Shown: in pieces, positions 17,455 through 26,235 of the stretch | Layout: each line of letters starts with the position of its first letter | Position numbering within the stretch: the first letter of the stretch is position 1 | Source: GCA-003244245 sp036266995 | Lineage (GTDB): Bacteria; Actinomycetota; Actinomycetes; Mycobacteriales; Pseudonocardiaceae | Reading direction: 5' to 3' | DNA: 64,000 bases | Assembly: GCA_036266995.1 (NCBI GenBank) | Contig: DATAWX010000104.1 | Coordinates: 1 to 64,000 of the forward strand | Position numbers and translations under genes: made by a program | The notes under the pieces: model-generated | Databases searched by the model: none | What the model was told of the DNA's origin: nothing | Seen by the model: only the letters and a program-made list of their open reading frames with translations

Positions 17455-17883
17455 TCACACCTGCTGGATCGATGCCTTGCCATCCGGGCTGCGCAGCGAC
17501 GGGTCGTACGCGACGGTCTGCTCGGGGACCGCCGCGTCGAGCTGACGCGGGACCACCAGCACCTGGCGCGGTCGGCAGAAAGGATTGGAATTCCTGGCGG
17601 GCCGTTCGGCCGGCTCCGTGCCGTCACCGTCGCCGATGAGGTGACGGTGCGCGGTCACCCACACATCGCAGGGCCAGCGGCGACGGCGCAACCAACCAGA
17701 GCAGACGGGGCAGCGACCGGTGGGGTCCGGCTGGTGTTGGACGAGCAACTCCCGCCACCCGTCGGTGATGGTCTGGATGTGCCGTCGCGCCAACGGCGCC
17801 GACAGCGTCGCGCCAGCCCGCGCGGCGATTTCCTCTACGGCCGCCAACCGCTCCAGCACTGCACGCCGCACCCGACGATCCAC
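17455..17883 (-). CDS. Conserved hypothetical protein with CPVC zinc-type motif
   Basis: A 142-residue protein with no named function. The N-terminal half is helical (RRAVLERLAAVEEIAARAG). The middle carries CPVCSGWLRRRRWPCDVW (about residues 58-75), a Cys arrangement that could bind zinc, followed by TAHRHLIG. The tail is Pro/Arg-rich. It is transcribed toward the ABC exporter 66 bp away and may share its promoter. Start taken at the ATG at 17883; no strong ribosome-binding site is seen. Confidence 0.6.
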   Translation of the reverse strand: MDRRVRRAVLERLAAVEEIAARAGATLSAPLARRHIQTITDGWRELLVQHQPDPTGRCPVCSGWLRRRRWPCDVWVTAHRHLIGDGDGTEPAERPARNSNPFCRPRQVLVVPRQLDAAVPEQTVAYDPSLRSPDGKASIQQV

Positions 17884-18330
17884 TTACTTAACCTCCTCGT
17901 CGCCCCCCGACCTGCCCGAGAGCGCACCTGGCATGCATAACGATCCGGCCGACCCGCCGTGACGCCGCTGTGCACTGTCTACCGGACTTCGCTCGCGGAC
18001 TTAAACCCCCCTCACCCTGGTAGCGCTATGACGCGAGGCGACCATTCGCATCCGCGCAACGGTCGTGAGTCGCTCGTTCGACGACCGTATTGCGAGGTCA
18101 GCGGCATTGGTACGGTACCGACGTGACCCGGATGGCCGTCGGCGTACGGCCCAGCGCGGGGATCTGTCACCGTCGGTGATCCCATCGGCGCCGTAAGTGC
18201 ACCCGGATTGCCTAGTATTCGGCGGGAGACCACGCACCCCTCGGCGGCTCATCCCGGCGTGGGTGGTCCTGGCCGCTGAGGCCAAAATGGTCAAGTCACA
18301 CCGTCGGAAACCACAGCTGAGGAGGGTGCC
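17884..18330. other. Intergenic region, divergent promoters
   Basis: 447 bp without a convincing gene. It should contain the promoters of the minus-strand CPVC protein and of the ferredoxin. A short palindrome GGTACGGTACC lies near 18110, and a GGAGG ribosome-binding site at 18320-18325 precedes the ferredoxin GTG. No RNA gene or transposon end is recognised. Confidence 0.5.
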
Positions 18331-18522
18331 GTGCGCGTCGAGGTCAATCCGGACATCTGCGAGGGACACGGCCAGTGCAACGCCGTCGCGCCGGCGATCT
18401 ACGACCTGAATGAGGACGGCTACTGCCTGGTCAACAGCCCGGAGGTCCCGCCCGATCTAGAGTCCCAAGCCGAGCACGGTGCCCTGGCGTGCCCGGTGCA
18501 GGCCATCACGACTACCCGCTGA
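18331..18522 (+). CDS. [3Fe-4S]-type ferredoxin
   Basis: A 63-residue ferredoxin with Cys10 and Cys16 in CEGHGQC, where His replaces the second Cys of the four-Cys pattern, and a distal Cys in ACPVQAI (about residue 54). This is the C-x2-H-x2-C...C-P form that usually holds a 3Fe-4S cluster and in actinomycetes commonly reduces cytochromes P450. No P450 or ferredoxin reductase lies in the window, so the partner must be elsewhere. GTG start with an upstream GGAGG box. The stop is a few bases before the RibD-like reductase start, so the two are probably co-transcribed. Confidence 0.92.
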   Translation: MRVEVNPDICEGHGQCNAVAPAIYDLNEDGYCLVNSPEVPPDLESQAEHGALACPVQAITTTR

Positions 18523-18527
18523 GCGCG

Positions 18528-19232
18528 TTGCGTGCTGAGCCGTCGCTGTCGGTAAGTCGTCGTCGCCCGTATGTCGTAGTCTCGGTTGCGACGTCCATCG
18601 ACGGCTACATCGACGACATGAACGACGCTCGGTTGATGTTGTCCAACGAGGAAGACCTCGACCGGGTCGATGAGGTACGTGCGAGCGTCGATGCGATCTT
18701 GGTCGGGGCGAACACGGTCCGCCGAGACGATCCCCAGCTGCTCATCCGCTCTCCGGAACGGCAGAAGGAGCGGGTTCGACGTGGCCTGACTCCGCATCCC
18801 CTCAAGGCCACGCTCACCAGCGGCGGCGGCTTGGACGCCACCGCTAGGTTCTTCTCCTCCGGCGACGTCGAGAAGATCGTCTACGCACCCGATCCCGGAG
18901 TGCCGGCACTCCGGGAGGCGCTCGGGGGTGTCGCTACCGTTGTCGCGGCTGGACAGCCGATCGATCTGGGCGTCGTGCTCGATGACCTCGCCGAGCGCGG
19001 GGTTGGGCGCCTGATGGTCGAGGGCGGCGGCATCACCCATACCCAGCTCCTCACCGCCGGGCTCGTGGATGAGATCCACCTCGTGATCGCGCCGTTCTTC
19101 GTCGGTGATCGCGAGGCGCCACGCTTCGTGCATCCCAGTCGGTTCCCTCAGAACTCCCAGCATCCGATGACACTCGTCGAGACCAGACAGATCGGCGACG
19201 CCGTCCTGCTTCGCTACCTCGCCGCCGCTTGA
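18528..19232 (+). CDS. RibD C-terminal-type pyrimidine reductase
   Basis: About 234 residues of the RibD C-terminal/dihydrofolate reductase-like fold, which in riboflavin synthesis reduces the ribosylamino-uracil intermediate with NADPH. Marks are VVSVATSIDGYID at the N-terminus, AILVGANTVRRDDP, and the MVEGGG glycine loop near residue 165 followed by DEIHLVIAPFFVGD. The deaminase half is absent and a separate deaminase gene lies at 19754. The start is uncertain: TTG at 18528 sits 5 bp after the ferredoxin stop, while GTG at 18489 would overlap the ferredoxin by 34 bp. It could act in riboflavin, a deazapurine or another pteridine-like pathway. Confidence 0.85.
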   Translation: MRAEPSLSVSRRRPYVVVSVATSIDGYIDDMNDARLMLSNEEDLDRVDEVRASVDAILVGANTVRRDDPQLLIRSPERQKERVRRGLTPHPLKATLTSGGGLDATARFFSSGDVEKIVYAPDPGVPALREALGGVATVVAAGQPIDLGVVLDDLAERGVGRLMVEGGGITHTQLLTAGLVDEIHLVIAPFFVGDREAPRFVHPSRFPQNSQHPMTLVETRQIGDAVLLRYLAAA

Positions 19233-19753
19233 GCCCTGAAGGTCACTGGGCCTTGAAGTTTGTGCTGCCGCTGTGCGGTTGTGGTAGCGCTCGGTGAATT
19301 GGTGCACTCTCTCGATGCTGAATCTGCTTCCTTCAGGTGATGTTTGAGCGCCACAGGCACAAAGGGCTTATCCTGAGGGAGGAGTCGTCCGTTGAAGTTC
19401 GCGATTTGCAGACGTATATCCGGGCTCGCAAACCCGGAGAAGCTCCGCCGGGCTCGCCCCTCGGTCCGGCGGCGCCGCGCCGCGGCGGTACAGCCCCCAG
19501 TTTCCGCCGCGGCGCGGCCACCCAATCCGGCCTATACTCGCCTGGTGGTGGGCCTGCCCAGAGCCCATCTCGAGGCCATCGATATCGGGCCGCGGTCAGG
19601 TGATAAAAACAATTTCGACAATGGAAGTTAAGTGGTAATGATTGCACGGCGAGAGTGCTGTTCATTGGTGGATGCTTCGAGCGCATCGATGTCGTCAGAG
19701 ACTCGGCGAATCAGCAACTCCGTCGCACTCCGTCACTTGACCGCCGGCGCCCG
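19233..19753. other. Long intergenic region between RibD-like reductase and deaminase
   Basis: 521 bp with no supported gene. It holds a very stable GC hairpin (19474-19518, listed separately), a smaller TCCGGG-CTCGCAAA-CCCGGA stem at about 19420, and an AT-rich stretch at 19595-19635 that may contain the deaminase promoter. I looked for FMN-riboswitch landmarks because of the neighbouring genes and did not find them. Confidence 0.5.
19474..19518. terminator. Perfect 15-bp GC hairpin
   Basis: GCCGCGCCGCGGCGG (19474-19488) and its exact complement (19504-19518) flank a 15-base loop. It lies about 240 bp after the RibD-like reductase stop and 235 bp before the deaminase. A terminator without a U-tract is the simplest reading; a structured leader for the deaminase is the alternative. 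Confidence 0.5.
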
Positions 19754-20221
19754 ATGATCGAATCCTGCACCGACCGGGACCGCGAGTATCTGCTGTATGC
19801 CATCGAGCTCGCGAAGAGTTGCCCGCCGTCGAGAACAGCGTTCTCGGTGGGCGCGGTGATCACCGAGGCACACGGTGCGGTGCTCGCCACGGGCTATTCC
19901 CGCGAAGGTGATCCCCGCGAGCATGCCGAGGAAGCCGCGCTGGGCAAGATCGCCTCCGATGACCGTCGGCTCGACGGAGCCACCCTCTACAGTTCGCTCG
20001 AACCGTGCAGCACCCGCGCCTCGCGGCCGCGCAGCTGCACTGAACTGATCCTGGCCACCCCGATCTCGCGAGTCGTCTTCGCGTGGCGTGAGCCTGACCT
20101 GTTCGTCGACTGCCAGGGCGCCGAGCTTCTCCGCGCGGCTGGTCGCCACGTTGTGGAGGTACCCGCACTCGCCCCTCTGGTACGCCGCACCAACGATCAC
20201 TTGCTCAAGGAGAGCTCGTGA
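19754..20221 (+). CDS. RibD N-terminal-type deaminase
   Basis: A 155-residue cytidine/deoxycytidylate deaminase-fold enzyme. The zinc site is visible: the His-Ala-Glu triad in REHAEEAALGK (about residue 56) and two Cys in EPCSTRASRPRSC (about residues 83-95). Spacing and the SSLEPC context match the pyrimidine deaminase half of RibD rather than free cytidine deaminases, with a longer insert between the two Cys. With the reductase at 18528 it would make a split RibD. The ATG at 19754 is placed just before the conserved DREYLLYAIELAK. The TGA stop lies inside a perfect palindrome shared with the convergent MFS gene. Confidence 0.85.
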   Translation: MIESCTDRDREYLLYAIELAKSCPPSRTAFSVGAVITEAHGAVLATGYSREGDPREHAEEAALGKIASDDRRLDGATLYSSLEPCSTRASRPRSCTELILATPISRVVFAWREPDLFVDCQGAELLRAAGRHVVEVPALAPLVRRTNDHLLKESS

Positions 20222-20259
20222 GTGCGTAACAGTGTTCTAACACTGTTACGCACTCACGA
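20216..20259. terminator. Perfect 21-bp palindrome spanning both convergent stop codons
   Basis: Arms at 20216-20236 and 20239-20259 are exactly complementary around a two-base loop; the core is GTGAGTGCGTAACAGTGTT. The plus-strand TGA (20219-20221) of the deaminase and the minus-strand TGA (20256-20254) of the MFS gene occupy mirror positions in the arms. It should work as a bidirectional terminator and may be a dispersed repeat. Confidence 0.85.
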
Positions 20260-21750
20260 CCCCCGCTGGGCGGGGTGCAGTTGTGGGCCGGCGACGGCGC
20301 AGTGTGGGCAGCGCTCTACCCGGATGCGTCCGGCCGCGGTCGGGGTCTCGTGGGGATCGCGGAGCAGGACCGCCGCCAGCACGGAGCTCAGCGCCAGCAG
20401 TCCTGCACTGATCACCATCGCGGTGTGGAAACCCGCTTCGAAAGACAGCGGGTCGGTGTAGTCGGCGCCACCCAGGCCCGCTGCCGCCGGGATGACCGCG
20501 ACGGCCAGCAGCCCCCCAGCCCGGGCGATCGCGTTGTTCACCCCGGACGCTGTTCCGGCGTAGCGGGGAGAAGCGGAGCTCAGCACGGTCGCGGTGAGCG
20601 GCGCCACGGTGAGCGACAGCCCTAGGCCCAGCACCAGCACCGCCGGGAGTACGTCGGCCAGGTAGGACGCCCCCCGCCCGATCCGCAGCGTCAACAGCAG
20701 ACCGATGGCGGCCAGCAGCGGCCCCACGTTCATCGGCAGCCGGGGCCCGATCCGCTCGGCGAGTGCACCCGCTCGCGCGGACAGCAGCAGCATCAGCACG
20801 GTGACCGGGAGCAACGCGGTGCCGGCGACCAACGGAGAGAACCCGGCCACGATCTGCAACTGGAGCACGAGCAGGAAGAAGAACACCCCGAGCGCCGCGT
20901 AGACCAGCAATGTGACCGCGTTGGTCACGCTGAATCGGCGATTGGCGAACAGGCTCAGCGGCACCAGCGGGTGCGGCGAGCGGCGCTCGACGAGCACGAA
21001 GGTCAGCAGCGCGGCAAGCCCGCCTGCCCCGGCGACGAACAGCGCGACTTTACCGCCGTCACCGGCGCCTAGGCTGGTCAGTGCATAGGTCACTCCGGCC
21101 AGGCCGACCGCGGTGAGCGCCGCGCCGGTGACATCCAGCCCCGGCGGGCTCTGCGTGTCCAAACTTTCCGGCACGTGCCGTAGCGCGACCACCACGGTGA
21201 ACACGGCGATCGGCAGATTCACCAAGAACACCGCCCGCCAGTTCAGCGTGACCAGGTAGCCGCCGGCGAACGGTCCGATCGCGGCGGCCACCCCGCCCAG
21301 CCCGGACCAGGCGCCCACCGCCCTGGCCCGATCGGTGGCCGCGAACGACGAGGAGATAATCGCCAGGCTGCCCGGGGTGAGCAACGCCCCGCCGATGCCC
21401 TGCGCAGCCCGGGCGGCGACCAGCACCTGCGCGGTCGGCGCCAGGCCGCACAGCAGTGACGCGACCGCGAACCACACCACGCCCACGACGAATACCCGGC
21501 GGCGCCCGAACCGGTCTCCCAACGCCCCGGCCAGCAGGATCAGCGCGGCCAGGGTGAGGGTGTAGGCGTTGACGATCCATTGCAGGGTCCGGAAATCAGC
21601 ACCGAAGTCGCGGCCGATCGAGGGCAGCGCGATGTTGACCACCGTGGCGTCGAGCATCGCCATACCCGAGCCGGAGATCGTCGCCAGCAGCACCCACCGT
21701 CCGGCGGGCGTGCCCATCCTCGCTCCCGCCGAAGGAGCACTCGTCACCAT
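20254..21750 (-). CDS. DHA2-type MFS drug exporter
   Basis: A 498-residue, about 14-helix proton-driven exporter of the EmrB/QacA kind. Seen are LDATVVNIALPSIGRDF in helix 1, GDRFGRRRVF after helix 2, AAQGIGGALLTPGSLAII (motif C-like) and NWRAVFLVNLPI, all standard for DHA2 proteins. The C-terminus has an unusual CPHC before the stop. The ATG at 21750 is preferred over longer in-frame starts because those would overlap the divergent phoD gene; 62 bp separate the two genes. The stop is inside the palindrome at 20216-20259. Substrate cannot be inferred. Confidence 0.9.
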   Translation of the reverse strand: MVTSAPSAGARMGTPAGRWVLLATISGSGMAMLDATVVNIALPSIGRDFGADFRTLQWIVNAYTLTLAALILLAGALGDRFGRRRVFVVGVVWFAVASLLCGLAPTAQVLVAARAAQGIGGALLTPGSLAIISSSFAATDRARAVGAWSGLGGVAAAIGPFAGGYLVTLNWRAVFLVNLPIAVFTVVVALRHVPESLDTQSPPGLDVTGAALTAVGLAGVTYALTSLGAGDGGKVALFVAGAGGLAALLTFVLVERRSPHPLVPLSLFANRRFSVTNAVTLLVYAALGVFFFLLVLQLQIVAGFSPLVAGTALLPVTVLMLLLSARAGALAERIGPRLPMNVGPLLAAIGLLLTLRIGRGASYLADVLPAVLVLGLGLSLTVAPLTATVLSSASPRYAGTASGVNNAIARAGGLLAVAVIPAAAGLGGADYTDPLSFEAGFHTAMVISAGLLALSSVLAAVLLRDPHETPTAAGRIRVERCPHCAVAGPQLHPAQRGS

Positions 21751-21812
21751 CGCCGTCGTACCATCTCCGTCGTAGTCTCGCGCACCCATGCCAGGTCGGG
21801 TAGGCAGGAACG

Positions 21813-23458
21813 GTGCCCACCTCACCCGTCGGTGCCCGGTTGTTGCTCGGCCCGGTGCTGCGGCACGTCGGTGCGACGACCGCAACGGTGTGGGTGCAGA
21901 CCTCACGCCCCGCGCAAGTGGAGGTGCTGGGATGGCGGGCAGCGACGTTCACCGTCCGCGAGCAGCACTACGCGCTGGTGGAGATCAGCGGGCTGGAGCC
22001 GGGCTCGTCCACTACGTACCAAGTGCACCTCGACGGTCAGCTGGTGTGGCCCGGCCACGCTCGCCATGGCCGGACAGCCGGATCCGGACCAGAGGAAGCG
22101 AGGCCCCGGTGCGGGTGGTTTTCTGTTCCTGCCGGCGCGCCAAGCCCGACGATTCCAGCTCTGCGGCCGCCGCCGGTGCTGACGCGCTGGACGGGTACGC
22201 CGCGCGGATGGCCACGCTGGCGCCGCAGGACTGGCCGCACGCGCTGCTGCTGCTCGGTGATCAGGTCTATGCCGACGAACCGCCCCCGCAGACCCGGCGT
22301 TGGCTGGATTCGTGCCGCGACACCACCGTCGCGCCGGGATACGAGGTGGCGGACTTCACCGAGTACGTCCAGCTCTATCTGGAGGGCTGGTCGGATCCCC
22401 AGCTCCGGTGGCTGATGTCCACCGTGCCCACCGCGATGATCTTCGATGATCACGATGTGCGTGATGACTGGAACATCTCGGCGGCGTGGCGGGACCGGAT
22501 CACCAGCCAGCCCTGGTGGCCCGAACGGATCCGCGGCGCGCTGGCCTCCTACTGGGTGTATCAACACATCGGCAACCTGTCCCCGCAGCAGCGCCACGCC
22601 GACCCGACCTGGCGCGCTGTCCGGGACGCGGACGGGGACGCCTGGCCGGTGCTGCGGACAATGGCCGACGCCGCTGACGCCGGCCGCGGGGCGATCTGGT
22701 GGAGCTTTCGCTGGGATATCGACGGCGTGCGACTGGTTGTCCTGGACACCCGCAGCGGCCGCGTTCTGACCGAGGGTCGGCGCGCGATGCTCGGCAGCGA
22801 CGAGTTCTCCTGGGTGGAGCGCGCAGTCAGCGAGGACGCCCACCAGGCGGCCCACGTCATGATCGGCAGCTCACTGCCGTGGCTGCTGGCGCCGGCGATC
22901 CATGACGTGCAGTCGGCCAATGCGGCGGCCTGCGCGCGCGGCAGCGCGCTCGGCGAGCGCATCCGTCAGGCTCTCGATCTCGAGCACTGGGCGGCGTTCC
23001 GGGACTCCTTTCACCGGCTCGCCGCTGTGCTGCAGCGGGTCGCGGCCGGCCCGGACGCGCCCGCGACGATCAGCGTGCTCTCCGGCGATGTGCACCACAG
23101 TTATGCCGCCTGCGCCGACGTCGAGGGCGCGCCTGTTTACCAGCTGGTGTCCTCACCGGTGCATCACCGCGTCCCGTGGTATGCCACTGTGGCGGTGCGG
23201 GCCGCCTGGTGGGGCTCGCTGGCGGCGGCGGTTCGTAGCGTGGTGCGCTTGTTCGGGGTGGCAGATCCGACGCTGTCCTGGCGTCTGCTGCGCGGCCCGG
23301 TCTTCGGCAACGTGGTGGCTGTGCTGACGTTCTCGGATCGCGACGCTGAGCTTGTCTTCGAGAAGTATGGGGCTAGCGGCCAGCTGGAGCCGGTATCCCG
23401 GGTCGCGCTGGCAGGTCCGCTGAGCAGCAACCAAGGGCAGGAGAGTGATCGGCTATGA
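21813..23458 (+). pseudogene. phoD: PhoD-type alkaline phosphatase, apparent frameshift
   Basis: The N-terminal fibronectin-like part (GPVLRHVGATTATVWVQTS, LEPGSSTTYQVHLDG) reads from GTG at 21813 in one frame to about 22060. The metallophosphatase body starts in another frame at about 22066 (WPDSRIRTRG, VVFCSCR, LLLGDQVYAD, DDHDVRDDWN, GDVHHSYAA) and runs to the stop at 23458. The two halves align to one PhoD-like protein with a net -1/+2 shift near 22060-22070. Either the gene is newly inactivated or the assembly has an indel. PhoD enzymes are Ca/Fe phosphodiesterase/monoesterases, usually exported; no signal peptide is evident here. The final TGA overlaps the ATG of the MaoC gene. Confidence 0.85.
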
Positions 23459-23907
23459 GGGTGTTCACCGGAGCTGACGAGTTGCTAGCCGCGGCTGGTG
23501 AGCAGCTGGGCACGAGCGACTCGATGACCATCGAACAGCAGCGTGTCAACGCTTTCGCTGACGCGACCGAGGACCACCAATGGATTCATATCGATCCGCA
23601 GCGCGCGGCGGCGGGTCCCTTCGGCACCACCATCGCGCACGGGTTTCTCACCCTGTCTCTGTTGCCGCATCTGATCGACCAGACCTACCGGGTCGAGGGC
23701 ACCACAATGGTCATCAACTATGGGCTGAACAAGGTACGTTTCCCCGCTCCGGTACCGGTCGGGTCCACCGTGCGGGCCGCAGTCGCGCTCGCTGAAGCGA
23801 CCGAGGTGACCGGCGGCCTGCAGCTGGTGGTGCGTGCCACGCTGCAGATCGAGGGCAACGCTAAGCCGGGGTGCGTGGCGGACTGGGTTACCCGGGTCTA
23901 CTTCTGA
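23455..23907 (+). CDS. MaoC-like (R)-specific enoyl-CoA hydratase
   Basis: A 150-residue hot-dog-fold hydratase. The hydratase-2 motif is present: FADATEDHQWIHIDP (about residues 35-49, Asp40 and His45 as catalytic pair), then GPFGTTIAHGFLTLSLLP. These enzymes hydrate trans-2-enoyl-CoA to (R)-3-hydroxyacyl-CoA and are often linked to fatty-acid or polyhydroxyalkanoate metabolism. The ATG overlaps the phoD stop (ATGA) and has a GGCAGGAGAG ribosome-binding site, so it is translationally coupled to phoD. Its end overlaps the convergent GNAT gene by 10 bp. Confidence 0.92.
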   Translation: MRVFTGADELLAAAGEQLGTSDSMTIEQQRVNAFADATEDHQWIHIDPQRAAAGPFGTTIAHGFLTLSLLPHLIDQTYRVEGTTMVINYGLNKVRFPAPVPVGSTVRAAVALAEATEVTGGLQLVVRATLQIEGNAKPGCVADWVTRVYF

Positions 23908-24452
23908 AGGGCCGTCTGACAAGCTTGGGCGAGGTCGTCGGGCCGCAGCCGGAACACCTGCAGATATCTCCCGTGGTACTTGCCACTTTCGCCGACCCAC
24001 TCCATCCCGATCCGCCGCGCGGTGGCCGCCGCCCGCAGGTTGTCCGGCGCGACCACTGCGAATAACTCGACCAACGAGTGCTGGAAGGCCCAGTGCGCCA
24101 GCGCCCAGGCGGCCTCGGTGACGTAACCCCGGCCCCAGTACTCCGGCGCCAGCTGGTAACCGATCTCGACGTCCGCCTCGGGCACCGGCATTGGCAGGAG
24201 GCTGATCCCGCCTACCAGCGTGCCACCGTTGCGCAGTGTCAGAGCCCATCGGCCGGTTCCGGGCGCCATGGCGTCGCGTTCGGCGTCCCAGCGTTGCAGC
24301 ACCGAGTGCATGGCAGCCGCGTCGGGGATGTGATCGAGGTCGTGCAGCCATCGGCTGACGTCGTCGTGGCCGTAGATTTTCAGCGCTGCCTGCGCGTCAG
24401 TGGCCGACCAGTTGCGCAGCAGGAGCCGGTCAGTATGCAGCAGCTCCGCCAT
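23898..24452 (-). CDS. GNAT acetyltransferase, RimJ/RimL type
   Basis: A 184-residue N-acetyltransferase of the RimJ/RimL branch, which moves acetyl from acetyl-CoA to an amine of a protein or small molecule. Typical features are TDRLLLRNWSATD at the N-terminus, GRWALTLRNGGTLVGGISL in the middle strands, EIGYQLAPEYWGRGYVTEAA (acetyl-CoA loop), and the late RRIGMEWVG motif. No target can be named. It lies 9 bp after the flavoprotein oxidase start region on the same strand and is likely its operon partner, read after it. Confidence 0.9.
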   Translation of the reverse strand: MAELLHTDRLLLRNWSATDAQAALKIYGHDDVSRWLHDLDHIPDAAAMHSVLQRWDAERDAMAPGTGRWALTLRNGGTLVGGISLLPMPVPEADVEIGYQLAPEYWGRGYVTEAAWALAHWAFQHSLVELFAVVAPDNLRAAATARRIGMEWVGESGKYHGRYLQVFRLRPDDLAQACQTALQK

Positions 24453-24461
24453 GTACTGAAT

Positions 24462-25892
24462 CTACTCCGGCTCGATGCGCCCTGGCGGACACCTCTGCTG
24501 CGGTGCCGGCTTGATGTTCGCGTTCATCCGGAAGACGTTGTCTGGGTCGTAGCGCGCCTTGATACCGGCCAACCGCTGGTATTTCGCCGGACCGTAGGCG
24601 GCGTGCACGCGGTCCTCGTCACAGTCGGCCATCGCGTTGATGTAGCCGGCCGAGCTACTGGCATGCGGAACCATTGCCTGCCATACCGATCTGGCCCAGG
24701 CCCGGTCGGTCGCGAGCAACTCAGCGTCCGGGGCAATAGCGGTCACGTTGACCACGAACCGGGTCGCCCGGCTGCCGCCGAATGCGGTTTCCTGCTCGCC
24801 GACGTCGGCGAATGCGCCGCCCAACGGCAGGATTGTGATGAACGACATTGGTGAGCTCTTGCGCGGTATGTTCTCGCTGAGGACCGAGATTGCGTCCTCG
24901 CCCAGCTCCTGAAGATAAAGGCCTTTCTCATAGGCGTGAATTCCCCACGGTGCGGTGTCGTCCAGCATTTTCTGCAGCTCGACGTACGGCACCGGGGTCA
25001 CGAACTCGAACAGCGGCGGTAGTGCCTCCCGCACCGGTGCGATCAGCCGGTGATGCTCCAGCGCCGACCCGAACCCGGCGATCATCAGCGCGTACCCCGG
25101 CATGCCACGGTAGGCAACGGGGACGAAGGGTGCTTGCGGTGCGGCCAGACCGGCGGCCATGACAAGCCCGGCATTGCGCGGCAGCGACGCCGCCACGTCC
25201 CTGCCGATGCGAAGGGCTTCGGTGCCATGTTCGGGGGTCCAGAAGAACAGACCGAGGTACACCAGCGGACCAATCTCCTGCAGCCGGAACTCGAAACCAG
25301 TGACGACACCGAAATTTCCGCCGCCGCCTCGCAGGGCCCAGAACAGATCAGGATGCTCGTCCGCCGAGACACCCAGGGTGCGCCCGTCGGCGGTCACCAG
25401 CTCCGCGGACAGCAGGTTGTCCACGCTCAACCCCACCTTGTGCGCCAGCCAGCCGAGCCCGCCGCCCAGAGCCAGGCCACCCAGCCCGGTGTGGCTGATC
25501 ATTCCCCCGGTGACGGCGAGGCCGTGCCGGGCGGTCGCGGCGTCGACGTCACCGATGGTGGCACCGCCACTGCACCAGGCCCGCCTGCTGCCGGGGTCCA
25601 CTGATACCCCCCGAAGATCGCTGAGGTCGATCACCAAGCCGCCCTCGGGCTGAGCCGCTCCCCAGGAGCCGTGCGCGCCGCCACGCACCGAGATCTGCGC
25701 CCCACGTTCGCGCCCGAAGGCGATCGCTGCCGCGACGTCGGATGGACCGGAGCATCGGGCGATGGCCGCGGGGCGGCGATCGATCCCGCCGTTCCAGACT
25801 GCGCGGGCCGTATCGTAGTCGAAGTCGGATTTGTCGATCACCCGGCCGGCGAGTTGAGTGCGGAGCGCGTCGATTCCCAGGATCTGCGTCAT
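24462..25892 (-). CDS. FAD-linked oxidase with BBE domain
   Basis: A 476-residue berberine-bridge/6-hydroxynicotine oxidase-like flavoprotein. The PCMH FAD-binding half (about residues 35-210) has CSGPSDVAAAIAFGRE, SVRGGAHGSWG with the His likely bonded to the flavin 8-alpha carbon, and ISHTGLGGLALGGGLGWL. The C-terminal BBE segment (YINAMADCDEDRVHAAYG...RLAGIKARYDPDNVFRMN) closes the fold. Such enzymes oxidise alcohols, sugars or alkaloid-like rings using O2. No secretion signal is visible, so it is probably cytosolic. It precedes the GNAT gene on the same strand. Confidence 0.93.
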   Translation of the reverse strand: MTQILGIDALRTQLAGRVIDKSDFDYDTARAVWNGGIDRRPAAIARCSGPSDVAAAIAFGRERGAQISVRGGAHGSWGAAQPEGGLVIDLSDLRGVSVDPGSRRAWCSGGATIGDVDAATARHGLAVTGGMISHTGLGGLALGGGLGWLAHKVGLSVDNLLSAELVTADGRTLGVSADEHPDLFWALRGGGGNFGVVTGFEFRLQEIGPLVYLGLFFWTPEHGTEALRIGRDVAASLPRNAGLVMAAGLAAPQAPFVPVAYRGMPGYALMIAGFGSALEHHRLIAPVREALPPLFEFVTPVPYVELQKMLDDTAPWGIHAYEKGLYLQELGEDAISVLSENIPRKSSPMSFITILPLGGAFADVGEQETAFGGSRATRFVVNVTAIAPDAELLATDRAWARSVWQAMVPHASSSAGYINAMADCDEDRVHAAYGPAKYQRLAGIKARYDPDNVFRMNANIKPAPQQRCPPGRIEPE

Positions 25893-26235
25893 CGCCTAAC
25901 CTCCACGGCAGGTGAAGTGGCGAGTCCACCGGCGGAGGTGTTGCGCCCAGGGCCCACTTCGGAAGGTTATTACGCTAGGCCATGTGAGTCGGCACCCGCG
26001 TCAGTCCGTTGGGGTACTCCGCACGTCCAAATGGCCGCAGTTTGACGTTGAGCGATCAACTGGTACCTCAACGTACCCCTTACGGGAGCGCTGACGGAGA
26101 CTTCAGGGTCGCTCTTCTACACCGGGACCGTCCCGCGGTGGGAAGCCGGAAATCCTGTCACCACTCGTGCTCACGCTGCTCGCACAGTGCTGCGACAAGC
26201 CGCCCTCATGAGCTAATCCTGATAGAATCCACAAT
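25893..26235. promoter_or_regulatory. Divergent intergenic region with inverted repeat
   Basis: 343 bp between the flavoprotein oxidase and the 113-residue unknown. ACGTTGAG (26045-26052) and CTCAACGT (26067-26074) form a perfect 8-bp inverted repeat with a 14-bp spacer, a plausible dimer operator; the right arm overlaps GGTAC...GTACC. No gene is supported here. Confidence 0.4.

Noticed and set aside
19233..19753. FMN riboswitch before the RibD-type deaminase
   Set aside because: The conserved RFN-box segments are absent; only simple hairpins are seen.
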